Positions 31,823 to 44,009 of a stretch of 64,000 nucleotides of DNA are shown piece after piece. The stretch covers positions 2,108,001-2,172,000 of the forward strand of contig JAUCEF010000007.1 in NCBI GenBank assembly GCA_033558025.1, read 5' to 3'. How positions within the stretch are numbered: position 1 is the first letter of the stretch; the number at the start of each line of letters is the position of its first letter. The position numbers and the translations under genes were made by a program. Source of the DNA: Phytophthora sp. 'mugwort' (Eukaryota; Oomycota; Peronosporomycetes; Peronosporales; Peronosporaceae). The notes beneath the pieces were generated by a model. It was not told the origin of the DNA. It did not search any database and saw only the letters and a list, made by a program, of their open reading frames with translations.

Positions 31823-33729
31823 TTATGCGCCACCCTTGCCGCGGAAAGCGCGTACACCGCGGCCCATGCCGCTGGGGCCTCCCCGGCCTCCGCCCATCAT
31901 GCCACGCATGCCCTGACCGCCCATGGCAGCACTCATTGGCGCACCACCAGCAGGACCGCCAGCCTGCGGCTGCTCCGACTTGGGGTTGCGCACAGTCTCG
32001 TCAACGGACAGGATGAGGCATGCGGCCTCCGTTGCCGCCGCGATCGAGTTGATCTTGTTGGCCGCAGGTTCCCACACGTGCGACTCGTATGTGTCACAGA
32101 TTCCGCCGGTGGTGATGTCGACACCGAACCACTTGCCTCCCTCGGGGTCCCTGAAGTGCTTCTGGCGTAGGCGGTTCAGGATGTCCGTTGCGTCGTGGCC
32201 GGCGTTTTCAGCGATCTGACGAGGAATGATCTCGAACGCCTTGGCGTAGGCGTTGACCAGCAGCTGTGCCTTGCCTTCGATAGTACGCGCATACTGACGC
32301 AGATGACGAGAGATTTCCATCTCAACGGCACCACCGCCAGCCACCACCGTTGACGACGCGACTGCGCGCTTCACAACCATAAGCGCATCATGCACGGACC
32401 GATGAGCCTCCTCGATGAACTGCTCGGCACCGCCACGCAGCACGATCGTGGAACTCTTAGCCTCAGCGCACTCCATAAAGATGTTGTATCGCTCATTTCC
32501 GACCTGACGCTCCTCGAACCGACCGCACGAGCCGAGCACCGATGGGTTCATGTCGTGCACCGAAGTCTGCACCACACCACCGGTGGCACGCTGCGTTCGC
32601 TCCATGTCGTCCTGGGCGACACGGCCAGCGCAGAAGAGACCGCGGTCAGCGAAGTACTGTGTAGCCAGGTCACCCACAGGCAGCTTGGACAGGATTATCT
32701 GGGCACCGCTCTTCACGCACAGCTCCAACTTCTCATAGATAATATTCCACTCGGCATCCACGATAGACTGATACTTGGAGGGGTCGTCCAGGCGCACCTC
32801 AGCATTCTCCTTCTCTGACTTAAGCTCCAGCTCGACGTTCAGCAGCAGAATCTTCGGGTTCACGAACGTCTTGGGCTGCTGCTCAAAACCGGCGTACGAG
32901 AACGTCTTCTTGAACGCGACGCCCTTTACCAGAAACGAATCGGTCACCGATCCTCCAGGCACTTTCTTAACGCCGACCATGCTGATGTCCAGGCCCTCGT
33001 CCAGACTGAGCACAGCGTCCACAATCTGCATTAAAGCCCCACACAAAAATAAGCAAAAATGCCTCCATCTCCTCAACTGCACCGCTGAAAAACCGTCCTA
33101 CCATTGGGGAGAAGAAGTGCTTGTGGCGCGAGATGAGCTTCGAGTTAAGCGCGGTGCCGCTGACACGCTCCAGCATCTGGCGGCGTCCGACTTCATCCGA
33201 TTCGGCCACGCGGATCTCGATCTCCTTGATCTTCTGCACCGCGAGCTGGCCGGCCTTGCGGAAGCTCTTAATGATCATCTGCGGGTGCATGTTCTCCTCG
33301 ATGAAAGGCTTGGCCTGGCGCATAAACTCGGCGCCTAGTAGTACGACGGACGTGGTGCCGTCGCCCACCTCGGCGTCCTGCGAAAGCGAGATATCCACGA
33401 GCGTCTTGGCGGCCGGGTGCACAACGTCCAGCAGGTTCATGATGGTGGCGCCGTCGTTAGAGATGGTGGTCTTGCCGCCCGTGTGAATGAGCTTGTCCAT
33501 GCCGCGCGGACCAAGCGTTGTGCGCACGGCCTCCATCACGGCCTGGCAGGCGTTGATGTTGCTTATGAGCTGGGCCTTGCCCTGGCTTGTGTCTGTGCCT
33601 TCCTTCAGCAAAATAATCTGCGGCTGCTGCTCGGCGGGGGCAAAGCGAGTGAGAGATCGGTGGCAGTTAGAGAAGGCTAGAGAGAGGGAGAGGGAGGCGG
33701 GCATTGGGACGTACCATCATGCCGTTCAT
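31823..33729 (-). CDS. CCT7: Chaperonin CCT/TRiC subunit eta
   Basis: Three exons: 33715-33729 (15 nt, MNGMM), 33102-33626, and 31823-33025, with introns of 88 and 76 nt, all phase 0, for about 580 aa. Sequence starts [19 protein letters not shown], diagnostic of the eta subunit, then [47 protein letters not shown] (ATP-binding GDGTT), [13 protein letters not shown] and a C-terminal Gly/Met/Arg-rich tail ([15 protein letters not shown]). CCT is the cytosolic ring complex that folds actin and tubulin; eta is one of eight subunits. The exon 2 acceptor could be 3 nt downstream (33623). The tail is the usual flexible inner-chamber end. Confidence 0.94.
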
Positions 33730-34384
33730 GGTGACTGAATCGAGGATCGAGAAGATCGAGAGAACGACTTCGGGGCTCTCTGACCAAGGAAGATTTGGTC
33801 ACCACACAGGGATCTTCCACGCGATTGGCTAGCGGAACCGAGCGTACACACAACGGTGCAGCTCGGAGATTAGCGACGTCTTACGGTAGTAATATAACGC
33901 GTCTAAGTACGAATACCTAACTGGACCGGTTTGAGCAGTATTTCAATTTTGTTTCAGGAAAAAAAGTACCATGGCCAGAGCTTCTCAAATCTTCTTGTGA
34001 ATCAACTTTCGATTCACGCAAGTGATGGTGAAGCTCAACAGATTCTTTCGTTTCACAAAAGTCACTCGCACTAGAACACCTTACAGTCTCAGTCTACCCC
34101 CCCCCAGCTACGCATGGTCTTCGTCGCCCCAAGGAGCAAGCTGTCGAGGTAACTGCTGGGATTCTGCTGACTGCGCGCTGCAAACACAAGCATTTCCTAC
34201 GTATCATGCGTTTCCTGATAGCCTCGTACTGCTACCGTCTAAGAGGACCGCCACCACGTATTGATTCCCGCAACCGCTTTGACGACGCCATCGACGACGG
34301 CACCGCTCGCATAAATTCAACTTCACTATATCTCAGCTACGCGAGCTCGTCATCAAGCTTTAGCTCCCGACGCCGTGCATCGTC
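33730..34384. other. CCT7 upstream region, no gene
   Basis: Holds the CCT7 promoter. Short plus-strand frames have no motifs. Confidence 0.5.
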
Positions 34385-35225
34385 ATGCCCGAGCGAGACA
34401 CAGTTCCAACGCTAGAGGCGCTGGCAATGCTGTGTAGGCGGTTGAAGGAGCACTCCACCCTCTTCACGGTGGCAAACGAGTTTGGCCGGTCCCCTGCAGC
34501 CTACAGCCGTATCTACAAACATACAGTACATGAGCTCTTTATTCGACACAAGGAGCTGCTCTACTTTAACCGAGAACTCCCGGCAGCGCGGGTCGAAGGC
34601 GATAAGAGACAAAGGTGCCTCCCTGAAATGCTGCTGGGCATTTATTGACGGCACCAAGCAGTATGTGTGCCGCCCAAGTGCGCGGACAACCCCACTTCCG
34701 CGTACGAGAATTTGCAGAGGTCCCTGTATAATGTCCATCCAAGGCGGCGCTGCTTCAATTGGCAAGGAGTTACAGCACCGGACGGTATCATTGTGAGCAC
34801 GCTTGACCCCATGGAAGGCCGCCGACACGACTCCACCATGCTCAGGATGAGTTGTTTGCTGGACGAGCTGGGAAATGACGCAAACGAAGCATTTCACGGC
34901 AAGTATATATATGGTGATCCTGCTTATGGCTGCAGCGACCTGTGTGCTGTCCGCTTCCCGACACCAGCGGCAGCGCTACTAAGCTGTGTCCAATGCGCGG
35001 ATGAGCAGCGTTCGAGAGGCCGTGGAGTGAGGCTTCGGTAGAGTCAAGACTCAGTGGTCATTTTTGAGCTGGGATAAGAAACTGCGAAGTCTCCAGGCGG
35101 CAGTCGGTAAGCTGGTTCTGGTAGCTGTGCTTTTAACAAATATGCATACGTGTATGCAGCCAGTTGGGAACGAAATCTCAATATACTTTGGTCTAAAGCC
35201 GCCGTCAGTAGATTCATATCTAGGT
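34385..35225 (+). pseudogene. PIF/Harbinger-like DDE transposase, nearly full length
   Basis: The ATG at 34385 starts a frame with LCRRLKEHSTLFTVANEFGR and SRIYKHTVHELF. After a frameshift near 34640 the DDE domain follows: CWAFIDGTKQYVCRP (first Asp), then AYENLQRSLYNVHPRRRC, NWQGVTAPDGIIV, GRRHDSTMLRMS, KYIYGDPAYGCS (second Asp). A third acidic residue sits in SVREAVE, where a TGA replaces the Trp expected next, followed by FGRVKTQWSFLSWDKKLRS in frame. Only one or two frameshifts and a nonsense codon separate it from an open gene, so it is relatively young. The convergent Myb-like gene at 35406-36120 completes the usual two-gene Harbinger layout. Confidence 0.75.
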
Positions 35226-35405
35226 TTCCCATAACAGAATGCAGTTGGTGCTACGGTGATCAGGTTCTCGTTTACACTTCCTCGCTGTTGTTGTTGCTAC
35301 GCTGGAGGGCCGCTTGGAGCAGCTGCATCATGAACGTCTCTCTTGATCGCCCTTCATGCTCTCGTTTTTTCTCCGCTTCTTCCTTTTCGAAGTTGAATGA
35401 ATTGT

Positions 35406-36120
35406 TCAAGAAGATGTACTTACAGTGTTTCCACTGACCATGCCCTCTATTGCTCTGGCAATAGCGTCCGTGACCGCATGCATCTTTTCGGTTTTGCTTG
35501 TCTTTCTGCTACGTTCTTTTCCACCTGACGCCGCACGCTTCTGACCCGACAACGGCGACGAAGCATTCATCACGGAACCCACACTACTATCTTGATCTGC
35601 ATCCTCTTCACCCAACTAAGAATCTTGGCGCAGCTCGTCCTCAATCTTGCCCATGGCCAGGCGCCGCAGGAGCGCTCCTGATGATTCGGTGCTCTCACTC
35701 TTAGCGCGCTCGGCTTGCTTGGCATTCTCGCGCGTTGATTCCATCCATCTATCCGTTGGACAATGTTCTGCAACAGAATGGCACGCTATTCGTACTCTTC
35801 GCTGGTTCCTGAGGCCCGGCGTGACGCGCACTCAGCCTCGCGGTACTGCTTCGCAAGCTTGCCAAAGCGAGCTCGCAACGCAGTTTCCGGTTTGTCCTTC
35901 AAAAAATCCAGGGGTGGCGCTGCGCATCCGCGCTATTTGGTCAAAGCACTTCATTAAACCGTTTGCGGTACCGTAAAGGGCTTCCCACGGCTTTATGGTG
36001 TTAGCAGCACGCAGGAGGATCAGGTCGTCGCCGCCGTGATTTTTTTCCGAGCTTGCTGAGCCGCATCCTGCTGCTGTGTTGGTGTGGGAGACGTGTGTTC
36101 CTCACCGCCTTTAGATATAG
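35406..36120 (-). pseudogene. Myb/SANT-like accessory protein of a Harbinger element
   Basis: Minus-strand pieces in two or three frames read as one protein: DDLILLRAAN, then KPWEALYGTANGLMKCFDQI, ALRARFGKLAKQYREAECAS, GTSEEYE, a Glu/Arg-rich helix, and the C-terminal AVTDAIARAIEGMVSG. The pattern (D-LLLL-R, W-aL---L, RF--LL--) matches Myb/SANT-like DNA-binding partners of PIF/Harbinger transposases. At least two frameshifts make it a pseudogene. It converges with the transposase at 34385. Confidence 0.55.
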
Positions 36121-36404
36121 CATCCAAGCGTAGCGATCCCTCGCTCGTGTCTGCTATTTTTTTCTGAGTGTACGACGCTGCTTTAAGTTCGTGCTAACTA
36201 GTCGTCACTACTGTGGTGCCGGAGTACTGAACCTCAACTGAATGGTGCAAGCGGAAGCTTTGATAACTGGCCTCGGTGCATCACTTTTCAATGCAGAGGA
36301 AGGTCTTCGTGGTTTGAAGAAGATGGATTCAACTATGGCTGCGAAAGTTCTCTAATTTATTAAAGAAGCTTTAACGTGCTTTAGACGCGATGAATACCAT
36401 GTCC
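36121..36404. other. No gene recognised
   Basis: Spacer between two relics; nothing readable. Confidence 0.45.
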
Positions 36405-36988
36405 GGAGGTAGCTGCATGAATCCGTCTCTGTGACTCCGCTGTGCGGCACACCAAGTGCGTCATCCCGAAATCCTTGGATGCACGCTTCAAGAAGATCCA
36501 ATTCTGGTAATCGGTGCGTATCCCTGAATGTCGTGCCAGTTGTTGTCGACCTTGACCGCCTCCCGCTCCGCGTCAGCCGGATCCATCAACTGCTCCGCGA
36601 TCAGGGACTTGACCTTGTCCTCGTGCCCGATCTTGGCGTTCATGAGTCGTGCACACTCCATGGCAGCGAATTTTGCCGGAGCGCTTGGGGCATGTCACAT
36701 CGCTTGGCTTCGATGACGATTATTACCATCCTCTTGCCCAGCGTAACGCATAGTCATCGATGCTAATGCCCTCGACCACCACGTAGTTAATCTCCTTCTC
36801 GACGTGAAGCTGCAAGTCCTTCTTGGCCGGGTCCTCTCCCTTACGCCGCCACGCGAGTTGTCAGGATGGTGTACGAAGACGCGTTTCGTGGCTTCGTCGG
36901 CAGGCCACGGCTCCTTCAACGACGACACTTCATCGGTGAACTGTTCCTTGATCCGGTCCAGGTACTCGTCAGGCATAACCAGGGGCAT
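36405..36988 (-). pseudogene. PD-(D/E)XK nuclease-like protein fragment
   Basis: The minus strand starts MPLVMPDEYLDRIKEQFTDE, then TKRVFVHHPDN; other frames give EINYVVVEGISIDDYALRW and VIEAKRCDMPQALRQNFAAM (EAK at 36702-36714), then YQNWIFLKRASKDFGM. An Asp followed by E-x-K on a beta strand and then a helix is the core of PD-(D/E)XK folds, and a Y-x-N-W-x-F strand after it is common there. Similar sequences occur in oomycete hypothetical and Crinkler-like proteins, so either origin is possible. Frameshifts break it. Its first codons abut the copy B 3' LTR edge, which overlaps this frame by a few bases. Confidence 0.4.
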
Positions 36989-37336
36989 ACAACACCTTCA
37001 GCACACAGGAAGTGTGACTTCCGAGAGTATACAAACTCCCAGTGAACGGCAGTTCACTAGTCCCTGGCCTGTGGGACTGTTACCAGAATTAGGTAGATTT
37101 AAGACTGAATATATTTATTAGTGACCCCTTTTAATGCATCCAAATCCTAACTATTAGTCACCTATAAAGTTCCTAGATGTTATCATATTGGGTGGTTCTG
37201 AGGTTTTTGTACCGTATGTGGTACCTATCCGTGACGCCATTATCGTGACGCCAAATGATGTTGGCTACATCACTTAAGGTACTTGGGTACACCATTCTGA
37301 AGAGTGACTTGGCACTCTTCATGTAACCCCGTTACA
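36982..37336 (-). repeat. 3' LTR of copy B
   Basis: On the minus strand starts TGTAACGGGG at 37336 after the polypurine tract (37337-37348). It resembles the copy A 3' LTR more than the 5' LTRs. The terminal ACCACA is lost at the island boundary. Confidence 0.8.
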
Positions 37337-37371
37337 TCCTTCCCCACTTAGGTTCGGTTTACCGACTATCC

Positions 37372-38627
37372 ATGGCGAGTGGAAGGAAATCGCCGCCTTT
37401 CACTCTCCAAGTCGTATTACATCGACTTCGCTGCGGTTTGTCTTCCGCAGCCGGCTCATTTCCTATTGAGCCCGAACACTTCCGCGTGCTCTTCTTCTTC
37501 TCGGCTTCCACATCAGCCTCAAGCATAGCCAAGTCTCGGTCTGACAGCGGTGTGAAAGCGCCTGCCAAGCCTGTTGCTTCCAAGTAGCAGGCTAAGAGCT
37601 CTAAGCCGTCCAGCAATGGCTCTGCCGCTACGGGATCCACCAAGGTATCCACGGCGACCCCAAGGCACCTGAACCGCCTGAGGAGGACCCTGAGCTCCTC
37701 ATGGACTATGAGGAGGACTCGGACAAGTCTCCCATGTCCTGGGTCGATAACGAGATCCCGCTCGTCAAGGGCCTGACGGCGACCCGAGTCAGTGGGGCTC
37801 GCTTAGGTCTCGTACCCCGCTGTCAAGCCATAACGGCGACTATGACGATGAGCCGAAGACGCTCGAACGTCAGGGGAGTCCTAGCTCGTGCAAGGAGGAC
37901 GAAAAGAAACCTCGCTCTCCGATCAAGAACTTGATGCTCGCGGAGGCAACTGCCCGCGTCAAGGCTGCTAAGGCTGCAGCAGCCTCGGAAGTCAGCCGTA
38001 AGCGACGGGCTGCTTCCAGTTCTCCGATCCGTGAAGGCTATGGGACCCTCACTCTCACGAACAAGGGCCTCTTCAGTTCTTCTTCCGGAAAGAGGAAGAG
38101 GGCCAAGTCGGCCGAGAGGTCTCCAACGATCTCGACAGGCACTAGTCGGAGTACTAGGCTGCTCGTCATAAGGGAGTGCGGGCCCCGGCGACCCGGTCGC
38201 CTGTAAAGTACTCTTCACCTGTTCGTGGGGACCGCCTTCCGCTCCCAGGTACTTCCCTCCTGAGGAGTCCTACGGAGCCGACGCCTACATGGGTCAGCAC
38301 CAGCCGCCTCGCGTGCTTCTTGGCGGGCGATCTTCTAGGCGTTTATGAGCACCACATGGTGACCAAGCAGCCCTAGTTCCAGAACGTAAGTATTGCTCGG
38401 TGCGTGCTCCTCGCACCGCACGACATTTCCTTTTAAGGAGTTCACGAGCCGGCGAAAGAAGCCAGAACTCCGGTCGGGACTGTGACTTGTGTGAGGCTAT
38501 CCAGCCGTGTTGCCCCCCACGCTGTGGCTCATTCCAAGAGGCAGAAGCCGTCTTTTGGAGGTGGGCAGCTACGCGCTGCTCACAAGGACAACTTGGTGTT
38601 CTCCGGCAGGATCTCACGCTAGCTTGA
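37372..38627 (+). other. Antisense ORF relic of copy B
   Basis: Same reading as at 24043-25298, here on the plus strand. It starts with an ATG (MASGRKSPPFTLQ) at 37372 that copy A lacks. Frames 37372-37587, 37701-37934, 37931-38206, 38176-38376 and 38400-38627 carry it, with one TAG after PAKPVASK and small shifts between frames. Confidence 0.45.
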
Positions 38628-38779
38628 CCTCCGAGATCTCCACAATGATTTCGCCCATGTGATAGGCAAACGCCAGCTATCCTGAGCGCTGCAGAAGCAT
38701 CCTGCTTCTAGCGCTCACGACGAGCGCGGATATGGTCTTAGTTCTACGACCACAACCCGTTCGGGCAAGAAAGCCCAAA

Positions 38780-38968
38780 CTACTTATGAAGCTGCCGCCG
38801 ATTCTGTTCCCAGATCGCGACAGCCTTCGAGCAGTCAGCCTGGAGCCGTTCGTACGGCTCCCAGGAGCACTCAGCTTCCGAGTACCCCCTCCACTTCACG
38901 CGGAGCTGGCGCTTCAAGTGAACGCGCCGCTTCTGGAGCACACGCTCCACGTCGTAGTGGGTCTCCCA
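38780..38968 (-). pseudogene. Chromodomain, copy B
   Basis: Mirror of 23702-23890 with the same VKWRGY and WEP motifs. Confidence 0.75.
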
Positions 38969-39050
38969 TTACGATCGAGGAGAGAAGGTGATGCTCTCGA
39001 ACGAGTACGAGTAGGAGGCGCCACCTCTCCGGTCCAGCTCAGGACCTGGT

Positions 39051-39542
39051 GTGCCGCCTTCGGCTCCACCTCGTGTCGTTGAAGACACCGCTCTCCGTCG
39101 TCGAGTCCTTGCGCTTGAGATTGCGCTTGGACTTGGTGAGGGCTGGGCTGCTGCCGCCCAGGCCGGGAGCGTTGGGGTCCTTGGGACGATTCGTGACGAC
39201 GTGAATCGTCTGGCCGAGGACTTGTCGGCCCTCGAAGGACGGGTCGGCCATCGCACGAATGACGTGGACGGGATCTTCCAACGCCTGCATGCCTTTTGGG
39301 CGTCCATAGACCGAGTCTAACGGGAGTTGTCTCTCGTTCGGGACCTCCTGTGGCCTCTGCCCCAGACGGGAGCGCCTCCTGCGTACTCCCAGCCGTATCA
39401 CTATGGCTCATACTCGGCGTATGCAGCCGGGGTTCCTTCGTATGGAGCCCCTTGCGCGGCCCCGCAAGGGACCTGGGCTTCTGGCTCTGGACGCACTCAG
39501 AGAGAAGAGTTGCAGCCTCGCTTTGTAGAGCTGGGTCTGTGA
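39051..39542 (+). other. Antisense coiled-coil frames, copy B
   Basis: Mirror of 23128-23619: frames 39051-39320 and 39327-39542, the first a helical heptad segment, the second Tyr/Pro/Ala-rich. Confidence 0.4.
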
Positions 39543-40664
39543 GCCCTGCGGATCACGGTACCGCTTCAGACGGCCCACGTAGAACTTCCGGTGGGTCGTC
39601 ATCGACTTAGGCAGGTCAATGGTATATGCCGCACCATGCCTGGCCAGGACCGCGAAGGGTTCAATGAACCGGTGCTTCAGCTTGTTGTTCCCAACCGAAC
39701 TTACCGTGGCGAGTGCAAGTCGCAAGTCCCTAGCGTCTATGTAGGACTAAATCCCCAACATTAAACACGTTTAAGTTTCCTCTTCCCCCATTCTTGTCAG
39801 AGTACTCCTTTTGTTTGTCCTGTGCCGCTGCCATGGCATTACGGACACGGCCGATTACGTTCAGCCTGGTGTCGATAAATGACTCCACTTGCTTCCGCAA
39901 GGAAACCGGTCTCACGTTCGAGACCCGGGAGGAAAGCGCTTTCCGAGACTCTCCCCCATTTATAACCGAAGACGGGGTTCTGCCTCGTAGAGTGAGTGGC
40001 ACCCGTGGATGGCGCAAGCCATTCAGGTAGAAAGGGGTATACCCGCTCGATGCGTGAACCGCGTTGTTGAGTGTAAACGCAACTAATGGCAGATGTTCTG
40101 ATCAAGTGCGAGGAGCCTCCGCACAGACACTGCGTAAGGTGTCCTCAAGCACTCGGTTGACATGCTCTGTCAGCCCATCCGCCTGAGGATACTCGGCAGT
40201 GGACATGTGCAACCTTGTTCCAAGTAGTTGGAGCAGCGTTCGCCAGAACGCAGCGGTAAACCGCGGGTCACGATCCGAGACAATTGTCTCCGGCAGACCC
40301 TGATGGCGGAAAACGCCATCCCGGAACGGCTTCGCAGCCTGTTCCCGGTCACTGTGTCGTCGACGCATCACCTTGCTCAGACGGCACACGAACAACAAGA
40401 TGCCGGTGTTTCCGTGGCGTCGACTGGAAGTCTAAAGATGAAGTCCAGACTCATCGACTTCCAGCAGTCCGCTGGAACGGGCAGGCTCTGCAAATGGGGC
40501 GAGGCGTGCCCGGCGGGTTTCACCCGCTGACATGTTTCACATGTCTTCACATACTGTGCGACCCACTTGTATATGTGGGCCCACCAAAAGTACTGAGAGA
40601 CCGATTGGAAGGTTTTCTCACGGCCCAAGTGACCGCTGGACGGCGCATTGTGCGCCTCCTGTAG
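39408..40664 (-). pseudogene. Integrase, copy B
   Basis: Mirror of the copy A integrase, with identical broken frames (40377-40628, 40102-40398, 39730-40017, 39408-39725). Confidence 0.8.
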
Positions 40665-40775
40665 GATGCCAAACTTGGATCCTCGTCGCTTGAACGACTA
40701 CCCGTTTAGGGTCATGGGGCTCCGCTCGTATAGTAGAGCAGGCCATCGGCCCACTCGTATCGATGGATCCGGGCA

Positions 40776-41477
40776 TTATGACGTGGCGTGAGCCATTCGG
40801 CTTTGGCTTCCTTGCCAGCGGCCAGGAACTATACCAGCACGGCTTCGTCGCCCCAACACGCCATGCATATCTGATCGTATAGATCGGTCATGGCACAACT
40901 GACGTGCGCCAGCTCGTAATCCATTCTGCGTGACAACCCATCGGCAACCACTTTTTGAGCTTGCCAGACTTTGCACTCGACGCGGAAGTTGTATTCCGCG
41001 AAGAAGGGCAGCACCTCGCCATCCTTGGAACAGATGGGGCGAATTCGTCGCCGTCCGTAAGGATGCGTGATCTGTGTAGATCACAAAGGGCTGGGAGCCC
41101 AAGAGTTCCACCCCGAACTTGACAAGGGCGTACTTCATGGCAAGCAGCTCCTTGTCATGAACGGGGTAGTTCTGTTCGGCAGCCTTGAGCTGCCTGGACT
41201 GAAACGAGATCACTCGTTCACGTCCTGTTGCATCGTGCTGCAGCAATGTACACCCGATTGCATAATCGGATGCATTGCAGACGACGCTGAACGGCTTCGT
41301 CTCGTCCGGCAGTGCCAGGACAGGCGCCTCCTGAAGGCTTTCCTTGACATTGTCAAAGGCTTCCTGGTGCTCGCGCCCCCAGTGCCAGTCGGTATCCTTC
41401 TTTAGAAGATCCGACAAGGATCTAGCCAGACCCGTGTCCCCTTCGCTGTAATTATGGAGGTAGTTGGCCAAGCCCAA
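40776..41477 (-). pseudogene. RNase H, copy B
   Basis: Identical to the copy A frame 21193-21894, including the Asn in CNAS and the one-base loss after HLFQ. Confidence 0.75.
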
Positions 41478-41479
41478 CC

Positions 41480-42373
41480 ACTTCCTCAGGTCCTACTGAG
41501 ACCTTGGCGTTAGCCAAGCCGAAATTGCTTTGACCTTCTCTGGGTGGTCGGCTCGAACGCCGACGTTGCTGACGAAGCAACCGATAACTTTGATCTATTG
41601 TGCCGCGAAGACGCACTTGTCGATGTTGGTCTTGACCTTGTTCGCTCTCACGATCTCTAACACTCGACGGAGGTGCTCCAAATGCATCTCCATAGCCTTC
41701 TAACCTCCCTCAGCACGGTTATGGACGAAGATGTCATCGAAGTACGACTGTGTATACGCACGCAGCGGTCTAAACAACTGCGTGACCAGGTGGTAGTGGC
41801 TGTGATACCTCAGGGCCTGTCTAATGTCGCCGGAGCATTAGACAGGCGCTGTGGCCTCACAAGCCACTACCAGAGCATACCGCTCGGGGTACTCACTGCG
41901 GTGAGCGGGATGTCGCTTTCGCACATCAGGATCTGGTAGTATCCGTCCACCAGATCCAGGGCTCTGTATAACTCCCACCCGGCCATGTTGTTTAACAACG
42001 CATCCTTTCGCGGGATGGGTGTCTGGGCCGGCACCGTTGCGCTGTCCAGCTTATTAAAAGCATGAACCAGACGCCACTTCCCATTCGGCTTCCGAACGCA
42101 GAAGGTCGGCTTCGAGTGCGGGGATTTCGATTCCCGGACCATGCCTGCCTTGGCCTTTGCGGCGAAGAAGGCATCAATGACCTCGCACTGCTCTCGAGGC
42201 AGTGGCCATTGTCTGGTGACACAGTACTTTGTGCCCGGCACGAGATCAATCTCGTGCCTGATCCCACGATCCGGTGGGAGTTGAGACGGTGGATCCTTGG
42301 ACACCACGTCCTCGAACTCCTTCATTAAAGGATACGCTGGATCCTTTGGGTTCTTTAGGATCTCAGAACCCAA
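41480..42373 (-). pseudogene. Reverse transcriptase, copy B
   Basis: Mirror of the copy A RT: same TAG after GMLW, same palindrome (41791-41870), YFDD at 41733-41744 and the same later TAG codons. Confidence 0.8.
41791..41870 (-). repeat. Imperfect palindrome inside RT, copy B
   Basis: Same structure as 20800-20879. Confidence 0.75.
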
Positions 42374-42521
42374 GCGCGAGGCACGCTGGTAGGAGAATGC
42401 TCCAGGACGCCCTCGTCCATAATCGAGGAAGAATTCAGTTTCTTTGGAGTGGACTCTTGCTTCAAGAGTATCACTTCCGCGATTTCTCCTGCCTTCAGGT
42501 CGGCCAGAAAATCTGTCGGCG

Positions 42522-42983
42522 TCAACCTTCTTCGAGGCTCAGGAGCTCTGACACTTCTGGCAGCGGCTCGAGCTGGATGCCGCCTGCCTTGACCCGATAG
42601 CCGGTCTCGCCGTCGAGGATGTGATAACACCCTTCGACTGGCCGCGTCGGAAGAACCCGGGCCCTGGGTTCCGAGTCGCTTGAAGCGACTCCAGTCTGAA
42701 ATGACTTCAGACTCGACTTGCGGTGTCGATTATGTCGTCGACGGCGGACGTGACGTTGTAATTGGTTACCCACGTCTGTGGACGTCTCGTTGACGACGTC
42801 CAAAGCCTCCAGGGCTTCGTGTGGAGCATGGTTACCCACACAAGACGTGCATTCCGCCACGTCTTCTTCTGTTATGGTCTGGGCGACCTGGTGTGGAACA
42901 TGGTTACCCACACAGGAAGCGCCTCGCGCGTCTTTCTCGCCAATTTCTGTCTGGGTGACTTGGTGTGGACCTAGGTTACCCAC
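42522..42983 (-). pseudogene. VGN-repeat linker, copy B
   Basis: Identical 153-codon frame to 19687-20148. Confidence 0.55.
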
Positions 42984-43223
42984 CTGGATCGCTGCCTCCG
43001 GGCACCGCCACTTTTGAAGCCTCAGCCGCCGGTCTAGATTCCGGGGGGGGGGGTCGAGGGCTATCCTGCAAGGACTGCCGCACTCGACCAGGTGCAGCTT
43101 CTGCTGCCACCGCTTCTAGGGAGTCGCTCAATACGTCGGCGGCTCCCAAAAATTCACTGGATGCTCTTACATCCCGGCGCCCCTTTCGGACGCCCAAGTT
43201 CCTGGCAGAGGTGGGAACATGAC

Positions 43224-44009
43224 TCACCAATGCTCTGCCAGTAACTGCGGGCCGGCTGGCCCCGATGGTTTTGTTTCGCCAATTGATCCATGGCTCATGT
43301 TTCTCTTTTTCTCGAGCCAGGGCATGCCCAGGATCAAGTCATACTTGTCCATCTCTAGGACAGTAAACTGCTTCATGGTGTCGAAGTCCTCGAGCTTCAC
43401 AGCTAGATCCACATGGATCTTGGAAGCGGTAATCACCGTTCCGTCGGCCAGTTGTACTGACACTGGCCCGTTGCCTTTGCTGTCTCGTAAATCATCGGCT
43501 AACTTGTTGCTGTTCTCCACAACCGTCTGGCGGCGTGTGAAGTCCTTCGATGCTCCGGAGTCTATCAAGACTCGGAAGGGATGGGTATACCCCCGTACAC
43601 TTACGTGTACTACTAGCAGCCCAACGCTGCCCCTCTCCGATTCGAGAGTGAAAAGACTCTCAGAGGCTACGTCTTCATGGTGCGCGCCACTCGCGCACCG
43701 TTCATGAAGACTTAGATCTCCCCAGTAGGGCGCCCCGCCCCTACTGGTGTCATGTGTTTCCCTGCCCGTGGGGTCGCGGTCTTTGCCAGCGTCCCTTGAA
43801 CGCGACGGGCTTGGGAGGGAAACGTTTTCATTGTCCCCCGCAGGACAGGCACGTGCCATGTGCACTAGCTTACTACAGCTATAGCAGCGAATATCATGCT
43901 GCTCAGCGAGCCCAAGTTCCATGGGAACTGGCCCGGTCGGGGAACGGCGACTTGGTGTCGCTGCCCCTGGCCACATCGCCGCTGGCGTGCGTGCCTGGCG
44001 GTGACTCAC
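43224..44009 (-). pseudogene. Zinc knuckle and protease frame, copy B
   Basis: Identical 261-codon frame to 18661-19446, with CCHC knuckle and DSGAS active site. Confidence 0.8.

Noticed and set aside
32390..32818. 142-codon plus ORF, and other plus ORFs across 31825-33486
   Set aside because: Antisense of CCT7.
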